Notes: generated by a model from the letters alone, not told the origin. Positions 11,534 through 23,081 are shown, counted from the first letter of the stretch. The stretch is DNA of 64,000 bases from Kingdonia uniflora (GCA_014058105.1 JACGCM010000779.1:3286001-3350000); one strand, 5' to 3'. Program-made: numbers and translations.

Positions 11534-12330
11534 TTACCTTTAGGGATCGATCCAATTGAGGTTGCACGCCAATTCAAACTCATTTTCTTTGTCTGTGAGC
11601 TCGTGGTCTCTCCCAGAATAGTGGTACTTCGTTGGGATGACTACTTCAGTTCCATAAGCAAGTAGAAAAGGAGAGTACTGTGTTGACTTTTAGGGTGTAG
11701 TTCAATAAGCCCATAAAACATGAGGTAATTCACGTATCCAGTTGCCCTTTTTCTGTAACATAAGGCACTTTTTGAGACCATCCACGATGATCTTGTTTGT
11801 GATCTCCGCCTGTCCGTTTCCCTGGGGGTAGTACAGGTTTGATGGAGAATAGATTATATTGTGTTTGTTGATAAAAGTTACGACCTTGGCTCCAGTAAAC
11901 TGAGGACCGTTATCGATACGGATCAAATGTGGACAACCAAATCTTGTGATGATATGCTGCCAAATGAAAAAAATGACCTCTTCTTCTCGAGTTCTACATA
12001 GACAAACTGCTTCGACCCATTTAGTAAAGTAATCCGTGGCAACAAGGAGAAATTTCCTATTACCTGGAGTATTGAGGAATTTACCAGGCAGATCGAGTGC
12101 CCATCATTTAAACGGCCAGTATACCTTACTGGCATAGAGTTCGAGGGCAGGGGCCCAAATTTTATTTCCATGACACTGACATGCATCACATTTCCTTGAG
12201 TATTCTTCAGCTTGCTTCTGCATCCCTGCCCAGAATACTCCTTATGTAATAACTCTGTTAGTAAGAGCTCATTCTGTGGTATGGGATCTGCAGATTCCTT
12301 CATGTAGGTCTCGAAGCATGTTGTCGGCAA
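11534..12330 (-). pseudogene. Gypsy integrase, element A (C-terminus lost)
   Basis: The minus-strand frame at 11923-12330 holds the HHCC and first core part, and 11702-11926 continues with RIDNGPQFTGAKVV (catalytic Asp) and YPQGNGQAEITNK (catalytic Glu). A degraded tail (LAYGTEVVIP, then ELACNLNWID) runs to about 11538 and stops at the tandem array. Roughly the last 100 residues present in B (to 38869) are missing. The core frame is split by stops and a frame change at about 11924. Confidence 0.85.
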
Positions 12331-13502
12331 GTTCCTTAGAGAGGCACTTGAGGTATGGACCAGTGATTGAGCGTTTATAGAGATCGCCGTTTGGTTGGAC
12401 TGTGTAGCGCTTTAAATTCTCAATGATGTGTTTGCGCTGTTGAGGATCATCTAGTAGTGGCCTGTTGCATGAGTTATCTTGACCGAGATAAGTAACGAAA
12501 GGTTTCCTCCAATCATCTTCCGCCATCTCATCGCCCCTAGTGTCAATCGCATATACTGTAGAATGATTAATACTAGGGCTAGAAATAAGTTCGATTTGAA
12601 GGTGTCTTGATTCTGTACCCAATATTCTGGCTAAGTAAGCCAAGGAGTCAGCGTGGCGATTTTCTCCTCGAGGGAGGTATTCAAGCGTAGCTTTGTGAAA
12701 TTTGTTTAGTTTTTCTGCAACCAGAGCTGCATAATCGACCATGATGCCGTTCTTCTTGTAATGTTTTGAATAGTGATGAACGATTAGAAGAGAGTCTGTG
12801 TAGGCTGAGATTTTAGTGATTCTAAGATTGAGAGCCATGTTCAGACCGTGAATGAGTGCCTCGTACTCTGCAACATTGTTCGAGGCTTCGAAGTCGAGAC
12901 AGATAGATTTCTCGATTCTGTCGGTTGGAAGGTGTAATGAGAACGATCCCAATTCCTGACCCTGTGGGTCCTGCTGAACCATCGGTGAGGAGCCTCCACC
13001 CTTTCTAAGATATCCCTGATGCCCGATCATAAAAATATTTGGAGGGTAGAAACTCATCTGCTGCATCTTCAGCAAGATCTGGTTCATGTTCTTCCCAGTC
13101 AGGATCTGAAACAGGAAAATCTGCTAGAAAATCAGCGACTGCTTGACCTTTTTCGGAAATTTGCTGCTCAAATTTGATTGTGTGCTCCCCCAAACTGACG
13201 GACCACTGCTGTACTCTTCTGGATTTCTCTTTTTTAGACAATACTTCCCGAAGTGGGTAGTTTGTCATGACTTTGATAGGATGTGCTTGAAAATTGTGTT
13301 TGAGCTTTTGTGCGGTGTAAACGAGAGCTAAAAGTAATTTTTCAATTTTAGAGTACCTCGTTTCCGCTGGAGTAAGTGTCTTGCTTATGAAGAAGATCAG
13401 TTTCTCAGTTTTTCCTTCGAGCTGAATAAGAACTGAGCTGAGAGATGTATCTGTAACTGTGAGGTAGATAATCAGTTCCTCATTGCCTATTGGAGTGCTC
13501 AT
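12269..13502 (-). pseudogene. RNase H domains, element A
   Basis: The frame at 13005-13502 gives the RT-linked RNase H (MSTPIGNEELIIYLTVTDTS, then LTPAETRYSKIEKLLLALVY). The frame at 12269-13087 gives a second RNase H-like domain with LDFEASNNVAEYEALIHGL, TDSLLIVHHY and a PRGENRHADSLA ending. A second RNase H-like domain after the first is typical of the Tat group. A frame change joins the two near 13050. Catalytic-type acidic residues appear in both. Confidence 0.85.
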
Positions 13503-13595
13503 GATTGGAGCCCTCCCTAGGTAAGTTTTGAGTTCCTGAAAAGCTGCTTCGCATTCTGGTCTCCAGTTGATATCTTCATTTTTTAAACATTTGCC

Positions 13596-14583
13596 TCATT
13601 GAGTAGAACCTCTGAGTAGCATAAATAACCATCTACATCGGTCTGAGGATTTGGATACGAATCTGTATATTGCTGTAATCTTTCCTGCGAGCTTTTGTAC
13701 ATCCTTCTTTGTCGATGGTGAAGGCATGTCCAGAAGAGCTCGAATTTGATCTGTATTTTCTTTTATCCCTTTCTTGCTGATAAGATGACCCAAGAACTTT
13801 CCTGATTGAATGCCGAACTGGCATTTTTTGGGATTAAGCTTCATTCTGTAGGATTGTAATATACTGAATACTGTAGAGAGGTGAGAGATGTGATCTTCTT
13901 TCTTTAGGTTCTTGTAAAGCATGTCGTCAATATTGACTTTGACTGTGTCTCCCTAGTGTTCTTTGAACATACTTGTGACCAGCCTTTGGTAAGTGGCTCC
14001 AGCGTTCTTAAGGCCAAATGGCATGACCTTGTAACAGTAGAGACCTCTTTCTGTAATAAACATAGTCTTTTCTTGATCTTCTTCCAAGAGTGGAATCTGA
14101 TTGTACCCCGAAGCGGCGTCCATCATGGACAAGAGTTCATGACATGCTGTAGAGTCGAGGATCTGATGAATGATCGAAGAGGGAAGCTGTCATTTGGCAT
14201 GTGTTTGTTTAGATCTGTAAAATCCATGCAGACCCGAACCTTCCCATTCTTCTTTGGAATAACAACGATATTAGAAATCCAGTCTGGATACTTGGCTTCT
14301 CGAATGAAACCGACCTTAATAATTTTTCGATTTCCTTGTTCACCTCGTCTCTAAGTCTTGGAGATAACCTGCGTTGTTTATGCTTAACTGTTGTGGCGCC
14401 TTCGCGGATGTTTAAGATGTGGTAAGACTTTGAGGGGTCTACGCCTGGCATTTCATGGAAGTTCCATGTGAAAATGTCTTTGTTGGATTGGATGAAAGAA
14501 ATAAGAACTTCTTTCTCTGTTTGAATTAATTTGGTACCAATATAAGTACCTCGGTTAACTCCATCGACCTGGACGTATTCCAC
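13596..14583 (-). pseudogene. Reverse transcriptase, element A
   Basis: Minus-strand frames at 14583-14209 and 13922-13596 are joined through a broken middle part. Visible motifs are RRLSPRLRDEVNKEIEKLL, then NIDDML (the YVDD box, both Asp kept), then NPKKCQFGIQSGKFLGHLIS and the DQIRALLDMPSP connection. These are standard gypsy RT landmarks. Stops and shifts lie between about 13920 and 14210. Confidence 0.88.
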
Positions 14584-14634
14584 GGGCTCGGCTGGAGAAG
14601 ACTGACCATCGAGGTGATCAGCCTTCTGTGATTG

Positions 14635-15063
14635 CTATGCAACAATCTGTTCTGAATGGTTGAGAACTGGTGAGACTGTATTCTTGGAAGCTCGAGAGAT
14701 TTTCTGACTTCCTTTGATTTCATAAATGTCATTTTTATGCTTGAAACGGAGTATTTGGTGGAACATGGACAGGATGGCCTCCATATTGTATAGCCAACAG
14801 CGTCCTAGTATCCCTAAATACCTTGATTTGGCGTTGATGACGTAAAAAATAATGTCGATAGTGGTAGGCCCTGCTGTGATCGGGAGAGTAATTTTCCCAA
14901 CTCGTACTTCTTTGGACCCATTAAATCCACTGATGTCTGTCTCACTTTGAACGACCTGATCTGAGAGTCCCATCTGGTTAATCGTGCTCTGGAAAAGGAT
15001 CTCAACCCCACTTCCTGTGTCTACCATCATGGTGTGCACTACGAAGTTCCTTATTTTAAGCAT
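14635..15063 (-). pseudogene. Aspartic protease, element A
   Basis: The minus-strand frame carries VDTGSGVEILF, the DTG active-site motif of a retroviral-type aspartic protease, followed by KSRYLGILGRCWL, the flap and C-terminal part. About 140 residues are open. It lies between gag and RT as in all Ty3/gypsy elements. Confidence 0.88.
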
Positions 15064-15237
15064 AATTACTAGTACATCATGATGAGGATACTTTACATGT
15101 TCTGTGTCGCAGTCTTCGAAGGAGATTTCCTTTCAACGACTGCTTGACTATGGGAGGAGCTTGGCTTCCTTGTCTTGGACGGAAAAGTCACAACACTCGC
15201 CCAACTTCCTCCGCTTGACTCTATTGAAATTTGAAAC

Positions 15238-16964
15238 CTAATTGATCTCGATCATATTGTTGCAGTAGAGATGATATATATGTTTCTCCTCTGCTTGTTC
15301 TGTTTCTTGAGTCACGTCATCTTGTTTCAGATAGCTCCCATCTTTATAGCTGGGAAGATCGATGATGCATTCGAGCATCCTCCCTTCCTTAAAAATGATA
15401 TCCAAGAACTTTTTCAAACCATAGCAATTGTCGGTGCTGTGGTGCTTAATCTTGTGATATTCGCAATAAGGTCGACCTACTATTGGATCAAGATGTCGAG
15501 CTGGACGGAAACATTTATCTTTCTGGACAATAGGATAGATCACGAAAAGCTTGGCATTCAACTTTGGTTTGACTGTTCTGGATGGTTTCTGCGACCTCTG
15601 ATTGTTGTCTCTTTCTGGTTCTATCTTTGCTCGTTTAGGATCTGCTTGATCGCTTGAGCTGCGGTTATTGTTGGAATCTGTATGAGGAACCTTGGTGCTG
15701 TGGACTGCCTTTATAGGCTTATTCGGTTTGGGCATCATCCGCTCCAGATCGATGTAATTGTTGACTTTCTCGATCATATCTTCGAGAGTCTTGGGCTTCT
15801 TCAGGAAGAGATACTTTTTGGCTTTGCAATTGAACTGCAGAGCATTTGTGAATGCAGACACGGCTGTCTTCTGATCTAGATTGTCGACCTTCCGAGCCAG
15901 TTTGAGAAACTTCTTGGAGAACTCCTTGAGCTTCTCCCCTTGTGTTTGTTTGAGACTTATAAGAGAATATAAGTTCTCTTTTTTGTCTTTGTTGTGGGCA
16001 TAAGCCTTGGTGAAGATTTTCTGTAACTGCTCGAAGGTATGAATTAAACCTTCTGGTAAATAGTAGAACCAATAGAGAGGTTCGTCCTGGAGACTGGTAG
16101 CGAAGAGCCGGCAAAGGATGTGATTCAGATTAGAATACAAACCCAATGAGTCGCGGAATTGTTGAACGTGCTGGCCAGGATCGGTTCCTTTGTATTTGAT
16201 GATCTTGGGTGTATGAAAACCTGTTGGGACATTCATATCAAATAATTCTTTAGCAATTGGACTACCTTGAAATTTGTGTGAGTCATCCTTCGCGTCTAAA
16301 GTCGTTGCTTCGATGATCTTCCTGATACGCTAGTCCATGAGTTCTTGAGAAATATAATGCTGAGGGTTAGGGGCTGCTGGAACTGCTGGAACTACTGGAA
16401 CCGCTTGACGTATGAGTCAGGGAACGTGGTCACCTGTTTCCTCGCTTACATGATTAGGAAGCGGGGCTCGGTAAGGAGGTCGCAAGATTTCCTTGGGCTG
16501 CTTGGAAAGCCTGCGATCTCTGCTGATATCTGTCTACGCCCCCTGTCCCAAATGAATTGAGACTATTGGTGCTTGTGGATCCTTACAATGAATCCTGGAA
16601 ATGTCTGTACTATGTACCTCATGTAGCCCTAACCTCTCGTGAAGGGAAACCCTTGAGATTGTTGGTACTGTTTCGCGCTCTCTTAGGGCTGGTGGTGGTT
16701 GGCTGCTGTGTAATGCTTTCAGGGCTGTTTCAAAGCTGTTTAAAAAGCTAACATCTGAGTTTCATGTTTTTTTTGTCTCCAGAACTCGAGCTTGATGCTC
16801 TCCTTCTAACTCCTCTCGCGGAGTTCTCGATCTTCCAATAGCTGGCGCTTGAGCTGACTCCTTTTCTCGACTTCAGCAATTAAGCTCGCCTGAAGCTCGA
16901 CAACCCGATCAGGTTCCCTTGAACTTTCAGGCTGAGCTCCCAAAGATTGACGTGCTTGAACCAT
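15238..16964 (-). pseudogene. Gag, element A
   Basis: The likely start is the ATG at 16964-16962 just after the primer site (MVQARQSLGAQPESSREP). The N-terminal part is helical and broken by stops. The open frame 16236-15238 (332 codons) has the Gag core (GLYSNLNHILCRLFATSLQD, then FTNALQFNCKAKKYLFL). It ends with a Cys/His cluster CEYHKIKHHSTDNCYGL that stands in for a zinc knuckle in this group. The first ATG and the long open frame are not in register, so at least one frameshift lies between. Confidence 0.85.
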
Positions 16965-17026
16965 AATTGAAAACTACTTGACTAATGAGTATCAATCGTG
17001 GCCCTTAAGTACTTGGAAAACGTGCG

Positions 17027-17044
17027 CTCCCACAGGCGGTGCCA
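17027..17044 (-). other. Primer binding site, element A
   Basis: Two bases inside the 5' LTR the minus strand reads TGGCACCGCCTGTGGGA. The same site in B (33184) reads TGGCACGGCCTGTGGGA. A TGGC start and a GCCTGTGGGA body are common for plant Tat elements. I cannot name the priming tRNA with certainty. Confidence 0.7.
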
Positions 17045-17046
17045 AA

Positions 17047-17659
17047 TGTAGGAACCTGATTACGTATAGCTCAAACAAGCTTGAAATCGATCCTTACACC
17101 AAGAACTACCATGCCAAGAATTAAATAAGAGATAACACTTGACACAGGGGATTTAGCGTGGAAAACCTGTGAATAGGTAAAAATCACGACCTCGAGTTGA
17201 GGATTTTGTGAAAGTTGAATTATTGCTTGAGAGAGTGAGAGAATCTGACTACAAGAGTTAATCTAAGAAAAAATAGCTAGAGATCATATAATTGTATGTA
17301 TCAAATTGTCTATTCACCCCCCCCCCCCCCCCCCATCTTCCTCTCTTGTTTCCTTAGGAGCTCTGCCCTTTTATAGACCCTGCTCTCAGCTTGACATCGT
17401 GCTTGAACACGTTCTCCTAAAAGTGGGAGTCATGGGCAGTTGAATGTGTAACCGCTAGCTCGTGGGAGGCAGGTGTATGTTGACTTGTTCAGTTTCCATC
17501 TGTTGTGGATGATCCACGCTCTGTTTGAGTTCGTGGTCGATGTGTAACTGTTAACGTGTTTGTTTATGCGTGAGTCTGGTACTGGATAAGATCGAGTCTT
17601 TTGGAGCTCGAAGTATAGATGAGGTCGAGTGTCCATAGCTCGAGGGATAAGTCCTTACA
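17047..17659 (-). repeat. 5' LTR of element A
   Basis: 613 bp, TGTAGGAACC to CCTTACA on the plus strand, matching 3490-4085. It differs by scattered substitutions and by an 18-base run of C at 17317-17334 that the other LTR lacks. A TATA box lies at 17369-17376 on the minus strand. Confidence 0.93.
17369..17376 (-). promoter_or_regulatory. LTR TATA box, element A 5' LTR
   Basis: Minus-strand CTATAAAAGGGC in the 5' LTR, placed to start the genomic RNA of element A towards gag. Function is inferred from position and from conservation in the other LTR. Confidence 0.6.
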
Positions 17660-18330
17660 CGTACGACCTCTTCTATTCTTTGGCCCCTTTTTAAAAGACC
17701 TCCTTTTCTCCTCGATGTTAAACGTATTGCCCATTGAAGTCGACAAGGGATCCAAAGTTTTATGCCTATTCTCTTCAGTCATAATCAACAAGACTATAGT
17801 GTCAAACTTAATTATTTCCTTCCCCGATGAATTGTAAACCACAGTAACAAATTCCTCCCAACTCTCCCGTATCTGCCCCAAAAGAACCCAAGCTCTCACC
17901 TCCTTGGAGAAAGTAATTTTCACGGATTCTAATTGCTCGTAAAATAGTATTGAACTTACTAATGTAAACTTGTTTACTACCATTCTCCTTCATCTTTAAA
18001 GTAAACAAGCGGCGTAGTAAGTGTACCTTATTTGTCGTGGACGGTTCTTAGTACACAGAGGATATATAACGTCTCTATTAACTCTTTCGTTATCGCGGCT
18101 TTGGAGATCATATACAAAATTTGAGATGATAGTGCCAACAGACCAGTTCCAAGCACCTTGCAATCCAAACGCGCCTACTATGCAACATCATGATTTGCAA
18201 GCTTCGTCTCAATTCCACCTAGTAGTAAGTAAAGATCCTTCTAATAAAGGTAATCAACTCTCTACATCTTTTACACTCTAAAATTCGACATATTGAACTT
18301 TGCGATATTTAATTTCTCTTCATTGGCCAT
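17660..18330 (-). pseudogene. Copia element 1 Gag, N-terminal half
   Basis: The probable start is the ATG at 18330-18328 (MANEEKLNIAKFNM). After broken codons, the open frame 17983-17665 carries LGQIRESWEEFVTVVYNSSG and FDTIVLLIMTEENRHK, the UBN2-type Gag domain of Ty1/copia elements. It ends in a basic stretch (RRSFKKGPKNRRGR) where element A inserted. The zinc knuckle that should follow is at 3400-3445 on the far side of A. Confidence 0.85.
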
Positions 18331-18355
18331 CGTTCTTCACCACACAAGCCCGAAA

Positions 18356-18374
18356 CCAAGCGTTATGATACCAA
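18356..18374 (-). other. Primer binding site of copia element 1
   Basis: The minus strand reads GT TGGTATCATAACG after the LTR end CTCAACA. This is close to the TGGTATCAGAGC site primed by initiator methionine tRNA in plant copia elements, with three or more changes. Confidence 0.6.
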
Positions 18375-18376
18375 CT

Positions 18377-18740
18377 GTTGAGAATCGAGGTAGGAAATTC
18401 CAATTTTATGACAAGAATAATATGCGGAATCACCAATAGAGAAAATCAAAGCGAAAAGTTAATCATACGTAAATTTACCCAGAAAAAGGAAGTGAAAAAC
18501 CTATTCAGATGAAAAACCACTCTCGACACGAATAATCCACTCATCAATCAAATAGGTTACAATCGACCCCTCTCAAGCTTTCTTAAAGTTTTAATAGAAT
18601 TTCTCAAACCCTAGCTTTCACTCTCTAGAATTAAACTCTCATTAGATTACATAAAAACACTCTTAAGTATTCTTTATATACTTGGGAGGACTTTACATGA
18701 GGTAGGGATCGAAGTACGTATCACGAGGCAGGTCAACGTT
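18377..18740 (-). repeat. 5' LTR of copia element 1 (outer end unclear)
   Basis: It begins TGTTGAGAATCG on the plus strand at 18377. A TATA-like AGTATATAAAG lies at about 18671-18681 on the minus strand. I could not find the outer LTR end. It is probably lost or overwritten by the G-rich sequence that follows at about 18755. Confidence 0.55.
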
Positions 18741-18754
18741 GTGAAAATAACACA

Positions 18755-19035
18755 AATCTGTGGGGAAGCGGGACGGATTTGGGATTGCCTCGAAAATCCG
18801 TACCCATTTAAATAGTTTATTGATATTATCCTTAAATATATGAATAGCACCCTATATAAACGAATTTTTTATTGAATAAATAGTTTTATTAATTAAATGG
18901 AGTGGGGATGGGATTTAGTTTTGCAATATGGGGGCGGGGATGGGGATCCCGTTTAACTTAAATTGGTTTTGGGGCGGGGATGGGAGTGGAGAACTTAGGC
19001 AGGGATGGGATTAACTCCCCCAAATCTACCCCATT
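18755..19035. repeat. G-rich repeat (GGGGCGGGGATGGGG type)
   Basis: Several G-run blocks (GGGGATGGGATTT, GGGGGCGGGGATGGGG, GGGGCGGGGATGGG) are separated by AT-rich sequence, with a matching C-run at the right side (AACTCCCCCAAATC). It has no coding content. It looks like a dispersed plant repeat with quadruplex-forming potential, but I cannot assign a class. Confidence 0.45.
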
Positions 19036-19304
19036 GCATTAGTTAACTACGGGGATGTCAACTACTCTCCAATCACTAAATGACCAACATGCAAATTAGC
19101 ATGCCTAATAGTCATTGTTAGGACACTTTCTGACTTTCGAACGTGCATATTAATATAAAAGATTGATGGTTAAGTAAATTACCAACCACTACATTGATAT
19201 ATTTAAAAGAAATTATTAATGGTACAAGTTCTTTTGAAAGTATGGCACTAGATCCTATTTCATGGCCAGAACAATTCCTCTTAAAACATGGCCAGATGAT
19301 CATG

Positions 19305-20980
19305 TTATTCGGGTGCCACCCTGATAGAAGTACTATGGTGTTGTAATTCTCGGAAGGATCCATCGCTTCTAGATCCTACTTCATATTCTTGATTTAGAGA
19401 AGAGGCCCCTGCATCAGTATTTGGCCGTGTTTGTTTATTTAGATTCTTACTTTGTTTGAACTCTCCATAGAAGTAGGAAACGAAGCCCCAAATAGATAAA
19501 GCGAGAGCGACACCCTTTTCGGATGTGAAATCTTCATTGTAGAATATAACACCGAATATCTCTGTCACTGGAAGTAGAACTGAGACCATGATACCAGAAA
19601 ACAAAGAGGAGGCGCTGAATATAACCCCTATTGCTCCCAATAAGTAGAACTGCCAAGAAATTGCACTCAGCACTAGAACCATGTAATACTTTGCTTCCCC
19701 AATCTCATATTCTTTTGCTTCTTTTGGAATAACCTACAACAAAATCAAGTTGGCAAGAAAATAGTGTTCACTTTTCGCAATCTGACATATCAATTATTGT
19801 CCTAAATTACAGAAATACATGTGAAACTAGGTTAGCCCATTAGGCGCTTTTTCGCAAAATAAAAATCCTATAGTGCCTCGTATCTGATAATTTCTCAATA
19901 GTAGAGAACATTAAGGGACAATTTCAAACTCAAATTCCATTGCATATTTAAGAAACCGACGAAGACAATCACAAAGAGTGAACAAACATTGTTTTCGAGG
20001 ATTGAAAACTAGTCATGACAGGTAAGAGCTATGTGCCATCATCCAGACATTTTACAATACTGTAATTTAGGAGTTTAAGAAACTATTTCCTCCTAAGCGT
20101 TAAGGAACAAACTTTTTTCCAATATTAAAAAATTGATTAGAAATCGAAAGCTTCCGGATCTACACGACTCACTTGGGGTCGTTCAACTGTGTGTGTGAGA
20201 GAGAGAGATGATTTATACCTGGAAGTCCTTGTTCACAAGCATCCCCACAGTGCAGAAAGCAGAAGCAAATATGGAAATCACAACTTGCATCTGTATCACT
20301 AAAGAGTAAGTTATCACTTGCTTTGCTTTCTTGTACAATAACTCGTTCGCTGGTAAGAAGATTCCGTAAAGTAAAGCAGCAGCCAACATCATGATAAATC
20401 CAATGTAGTACTCCTTATTGGACACACCATTGGGTCGATCACCACTGGAATGAAGCCCAAGAATAAGAGCAGCCACAATCAGCAAAACAACAGCATTTAT
20501 TGAATAAGATGTAAACTTCTGCTTAACCATCAAAAAAGAAAAACCTGCTGTGAAAGCCAACTGAGTAGAAAGTAATAGGGAAGACGTCGAAACAGGAAGT
20601 TTGGCAGCAGCAGCAGAATATAAGTAGTTGTCCACCCCTAGGAGAATACCTATAACCATGTTCCCTACAAAGAGACGCCATTTTATGATGAAGGGCTCAG
20701 ACATCGTCCCTTCTGGACTGTTTTTACGGCGCAGAAAATAAAAGATTAGCAGAGGAACAATCATGAAGGGAAACGCAGCGGTTTGCAACCAACTTGATAG
20801 CCAAATACGTTTACCCCCATGGACAAAATAGAGGCGTAATAGTAACGGTCCGCCACATGTTCCGATGGCCAAGAGTACACAATTGATGAAAAGCACTGAT
20901 CTCTTTAGAATCAGCTTTGTTCTCTTATTTTCTCTCTCGTGTATGTCTCGTTGCCCACTCACTTGGCTCTCAACCTCCAT
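19305..20980 (-). CDS. Purine permease (PUP family transporter)
   Basis: Two exons on the minus strand, 20980-20219 and 19733-19305, flank a 485-bp intron with GT..AG ends and phase 0. They give a 396-residue protein. Exon 1 has about seven hydrophobic spans. It includes INCVLLAIGTCGGPLLLRLY, WLQTAAFPFMIVPLLIFY and LPVSTSSLLLSTQLAFTAGF, all typical of plant purine permeases (drug/metabolite transporter superfamily). Exon 2 adds VLVLSAISWQFYLLGAIGVI, FSGIMVSVLLPVTEIFGVIF and WGFVSYFYGEFKQ. About ten membrane spans are expected, with a polar 45-residue C-terminal tail. The family moves adenine, cytokinins and related compounds by proton symport, usually at the plasma membrane. The substrate here is unknown. 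No stop or frameshift is seen, the length fits the family, and this is the only intact host gene in the window. Confidence 0.93.
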
Positions 20981-21663
20981 ATTCAGTTCACTGGCACTCC
21001 TTTTCAGATGGTGTTTCTATGAAACTTTTGGACTATAAGTAGAGGAACATGTTACGTAAAAAGAGTAAGTGCCTGGAAAAGACTTCTCTAATTGTTACCT
21101 ATATATTCCAAAACAAATTGCAATTTTTCATGAAAATAAGTGTCTGAAAAATACGTCACTAATTGGTAATTGCAAATAATTTAAACACATTTATTCTTGT
21201 GTATGTGAGCTGTGTGACCAATAATATATAGTTGAAGGCTAAAAATATTTTTGCTAACGTGGCCAAAACGTCTATTGGGTTATATTTTTCCTAAAAATAT
21301 AGTCAAATACAGGTTTTTATGTTTGTTTTTTTATGGTCAAGTGTCATTTAACAATTATACGAAGTCACTCGAACAACTAGGCGGCATCAACACACATGAC
21401 AGCAAAATTGGACTCACATCTAGCAGCTATAAACAACTTTGCCCTAAATGAATCTTAACAATTAAATATGTAGTAGTTGTATAAGACAATGTCTGTTCCT
21501 CCTTTTTTATATACAAATTAGAACTGAAAACCTTATGGGGCGAAAAAGGAACAATAAGATTCCGAAGGTTAGCCGCCACGGCAAGATTAAGAGGGGTGAA
21601 CACCAGAAGCCGCTGAAGATCTAGAATGACCGTCTAAAACATTGTTCTTATTGATTTGTAATC
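20981..21663. other. Upstream region of the purine permease
   Basis: AT-rich non-coding DNA. On the minus strand a TATA-like GGAATATATAGG lies about 120 bp before the start codon (near 21101-21110) and could be the core promoter. There is no other gene here. Confidence 0.4.
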
Positions 21664-21666
21664 TAA

Positions 21667-22135
21667 GGCTGTGCTTGGATGGCTGCATCGCGGTGTAAAT
21701 GCACGGCCTTACAGTCATTTTCCTTTGCGATTGATTGGTTGGTCGAATGCATTGCAGTGCATTTGCACCAACTTGCATGAGGTTACCATTCTCTAAAGAA
21801 ATTCAATGCACCCGCTTGCAGCAAAATTTGCTCTGCAGTTGGTTGCAATGACCATTTGCGATGAAAACACTTCTCCAAAGTCCCTCAAATCACTCCTGAA
21901 ATCTCTCCCATCTCATATTTTCCCTAAATATATCTAACAAAATCTGAGAACTTTCTCTCTATCTCTGTCTCTCTCTCTCAAGGAGGTGGTAGAGTTCATC
22001 ACTTGCAGTTTGCACTCGTTTACAGGTGGATACCAATCAGCCTCGAGGCATTGCATTGCAAGTAATTGCATTGCAACTCTGTGCAATCGCACTAGCTTGC
22101 GAAATGTAGATGCTCGCGGCGAACCAAGAACAGCC
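21667..22135. mobile_element. Tourist-like MITE (PIF/Harbinger type)
   Basis: This 469-bp element has terminal inverted repeats GGCTGTGCTTGG and (reverse complement of the right end) GGCTGTTCTTGG, 11 of 12 identical. It is flanked by the direct duplication TAA at 21664-21666 and 22136-22138. The interior has no open frame and is rich in TTGCA/TGCAA words (GCATTGCAGTGCATTTGCAC, GGCATTGCATTGCAAG). TAA duplications with GGC-starting ends are typical of Tourist/Harbinger MITEs. It lies about 0.7 kb upstream of the permease start codon. Confidence 0.8.
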
Positions 22136-22138
22136 TAA

Positions 22139-22440
22139 GAGAACGCTATACATAAAAGTACTCATATATCCGCATGTTTACATGAAAGCTATGTACAACA
22201 GTATATAAATGTCAGCATATACATCTAATTGAGGACAATAATCTTTCCGATGTCAAACGTTTCAATCAATCCCTACCTTAATTATGTTGGCTTTTTTTAT
22301 TACCATTTTTATTGGACTTTTAATTAAACTTTACGCATTCATTTCAACATGTTGATCAGGGATTTTTGTCTGCTCTCTCAGAATTCACATTCTACAGATT
22401 AAGTCAAGGGGGAGCTTTATAATAAGCAAGGATGGCCTTT
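22139..22440. other. Intergenic, no gene seen
   Basis: AT-rich sequence with no open frame or repeat that I can identify. Confidence 0.5.
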
Positions 22441-22823
22441 GGTAACGGGAAGTATACGATATAGAATATTATAAATTTTGTTACCCATTTGGAGAGGCAA
22501 GTAAGGATCCCACTAATAAAATTAACAAAAATCCATTCTTAGCCCTCTACCAAAATTAACTAAAACCTTGGATAATATTGAATACTATTCTATCATTTAA
22601 TCAAAGACAATAATATGAGAGAAGAATAGATATATATTTATTAATGAATAACATCTCTTTGTATCCTCAGAGGTTCTGTATTGCAAAGGATAACCCAAGT
22701 CAGATTATCTATACTCTCTCAAACTCTCCCCATAACCATAATGGTCTATGAGTTTGTTAGGAGTTCAGTAGGACACCCCAACCCAGTTGGGTTCCCACCT
22801 TGGGCTGGACTCAACTCCAAACA
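22440..22823 (-). repeat. 3' LTR of copia element 2 (approximate)
   Basis: On the minus strand AAGGAGGAG (22824-22832) precedes TGTTTGGAGTTG, a credible tract/LTR junction at 22823. The far end, set here at about 22440, is a guess. Confidence 0.4.
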
Positions 22824-23081
22824 CTCCTCCTTGGGGTGTTCAATACCAGGACGACTTGCCTCATCAAAACCTCTACCTAGTAAAACACCTTTCGCCAAAA
22901 AGTTGTTCAAGAAAAGAGTACAATCCTATGCCCCGTATGGGTTGTGGACGCGTATACGTTGCCTCATCAAAAGGTCCTAGGATAAAAACTGCACTATCAG
23001 GAAAAAAAAAAAAAAAAAAACAACACGCATGTGTCCACGTCAAGTTGGGACTACTCCCCCTGACGTCGATCTCCCCCGAGA

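Larger units (their letters stand above)
3490..17659 (-). mobile_element. Tat-group gypsy element A (14.2 kb)
   Basis: This is a complete LTR retrotransposon in minus orientation. Its LTRs begin TG and end CA, and a perfect 5-bp duplication CGTAC lies on both sides. Order on the minus strand: 5' LTR (17659-17047), primer site, gag, protease, RT, RNase H, a truncated integrase, a 155-bp tandem array, a region carrying antisense genes, polypurine tract and 3' LTR (4085-3490). The antisense genes and large size place it in the Tat (Ogre/Retand) group of Ty3/gypsy. The LTRs differ at roughly 7-8% of sites by a rough hand count. It is inserted in copia element 1. Confidence 0.92.

Noticed and set aside
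15271..15879. Plus-strand frames with hydrophobic runs that could suggest membrane proteins
   Set aside because: They are complements of the gag frame of element A on the minus strand.
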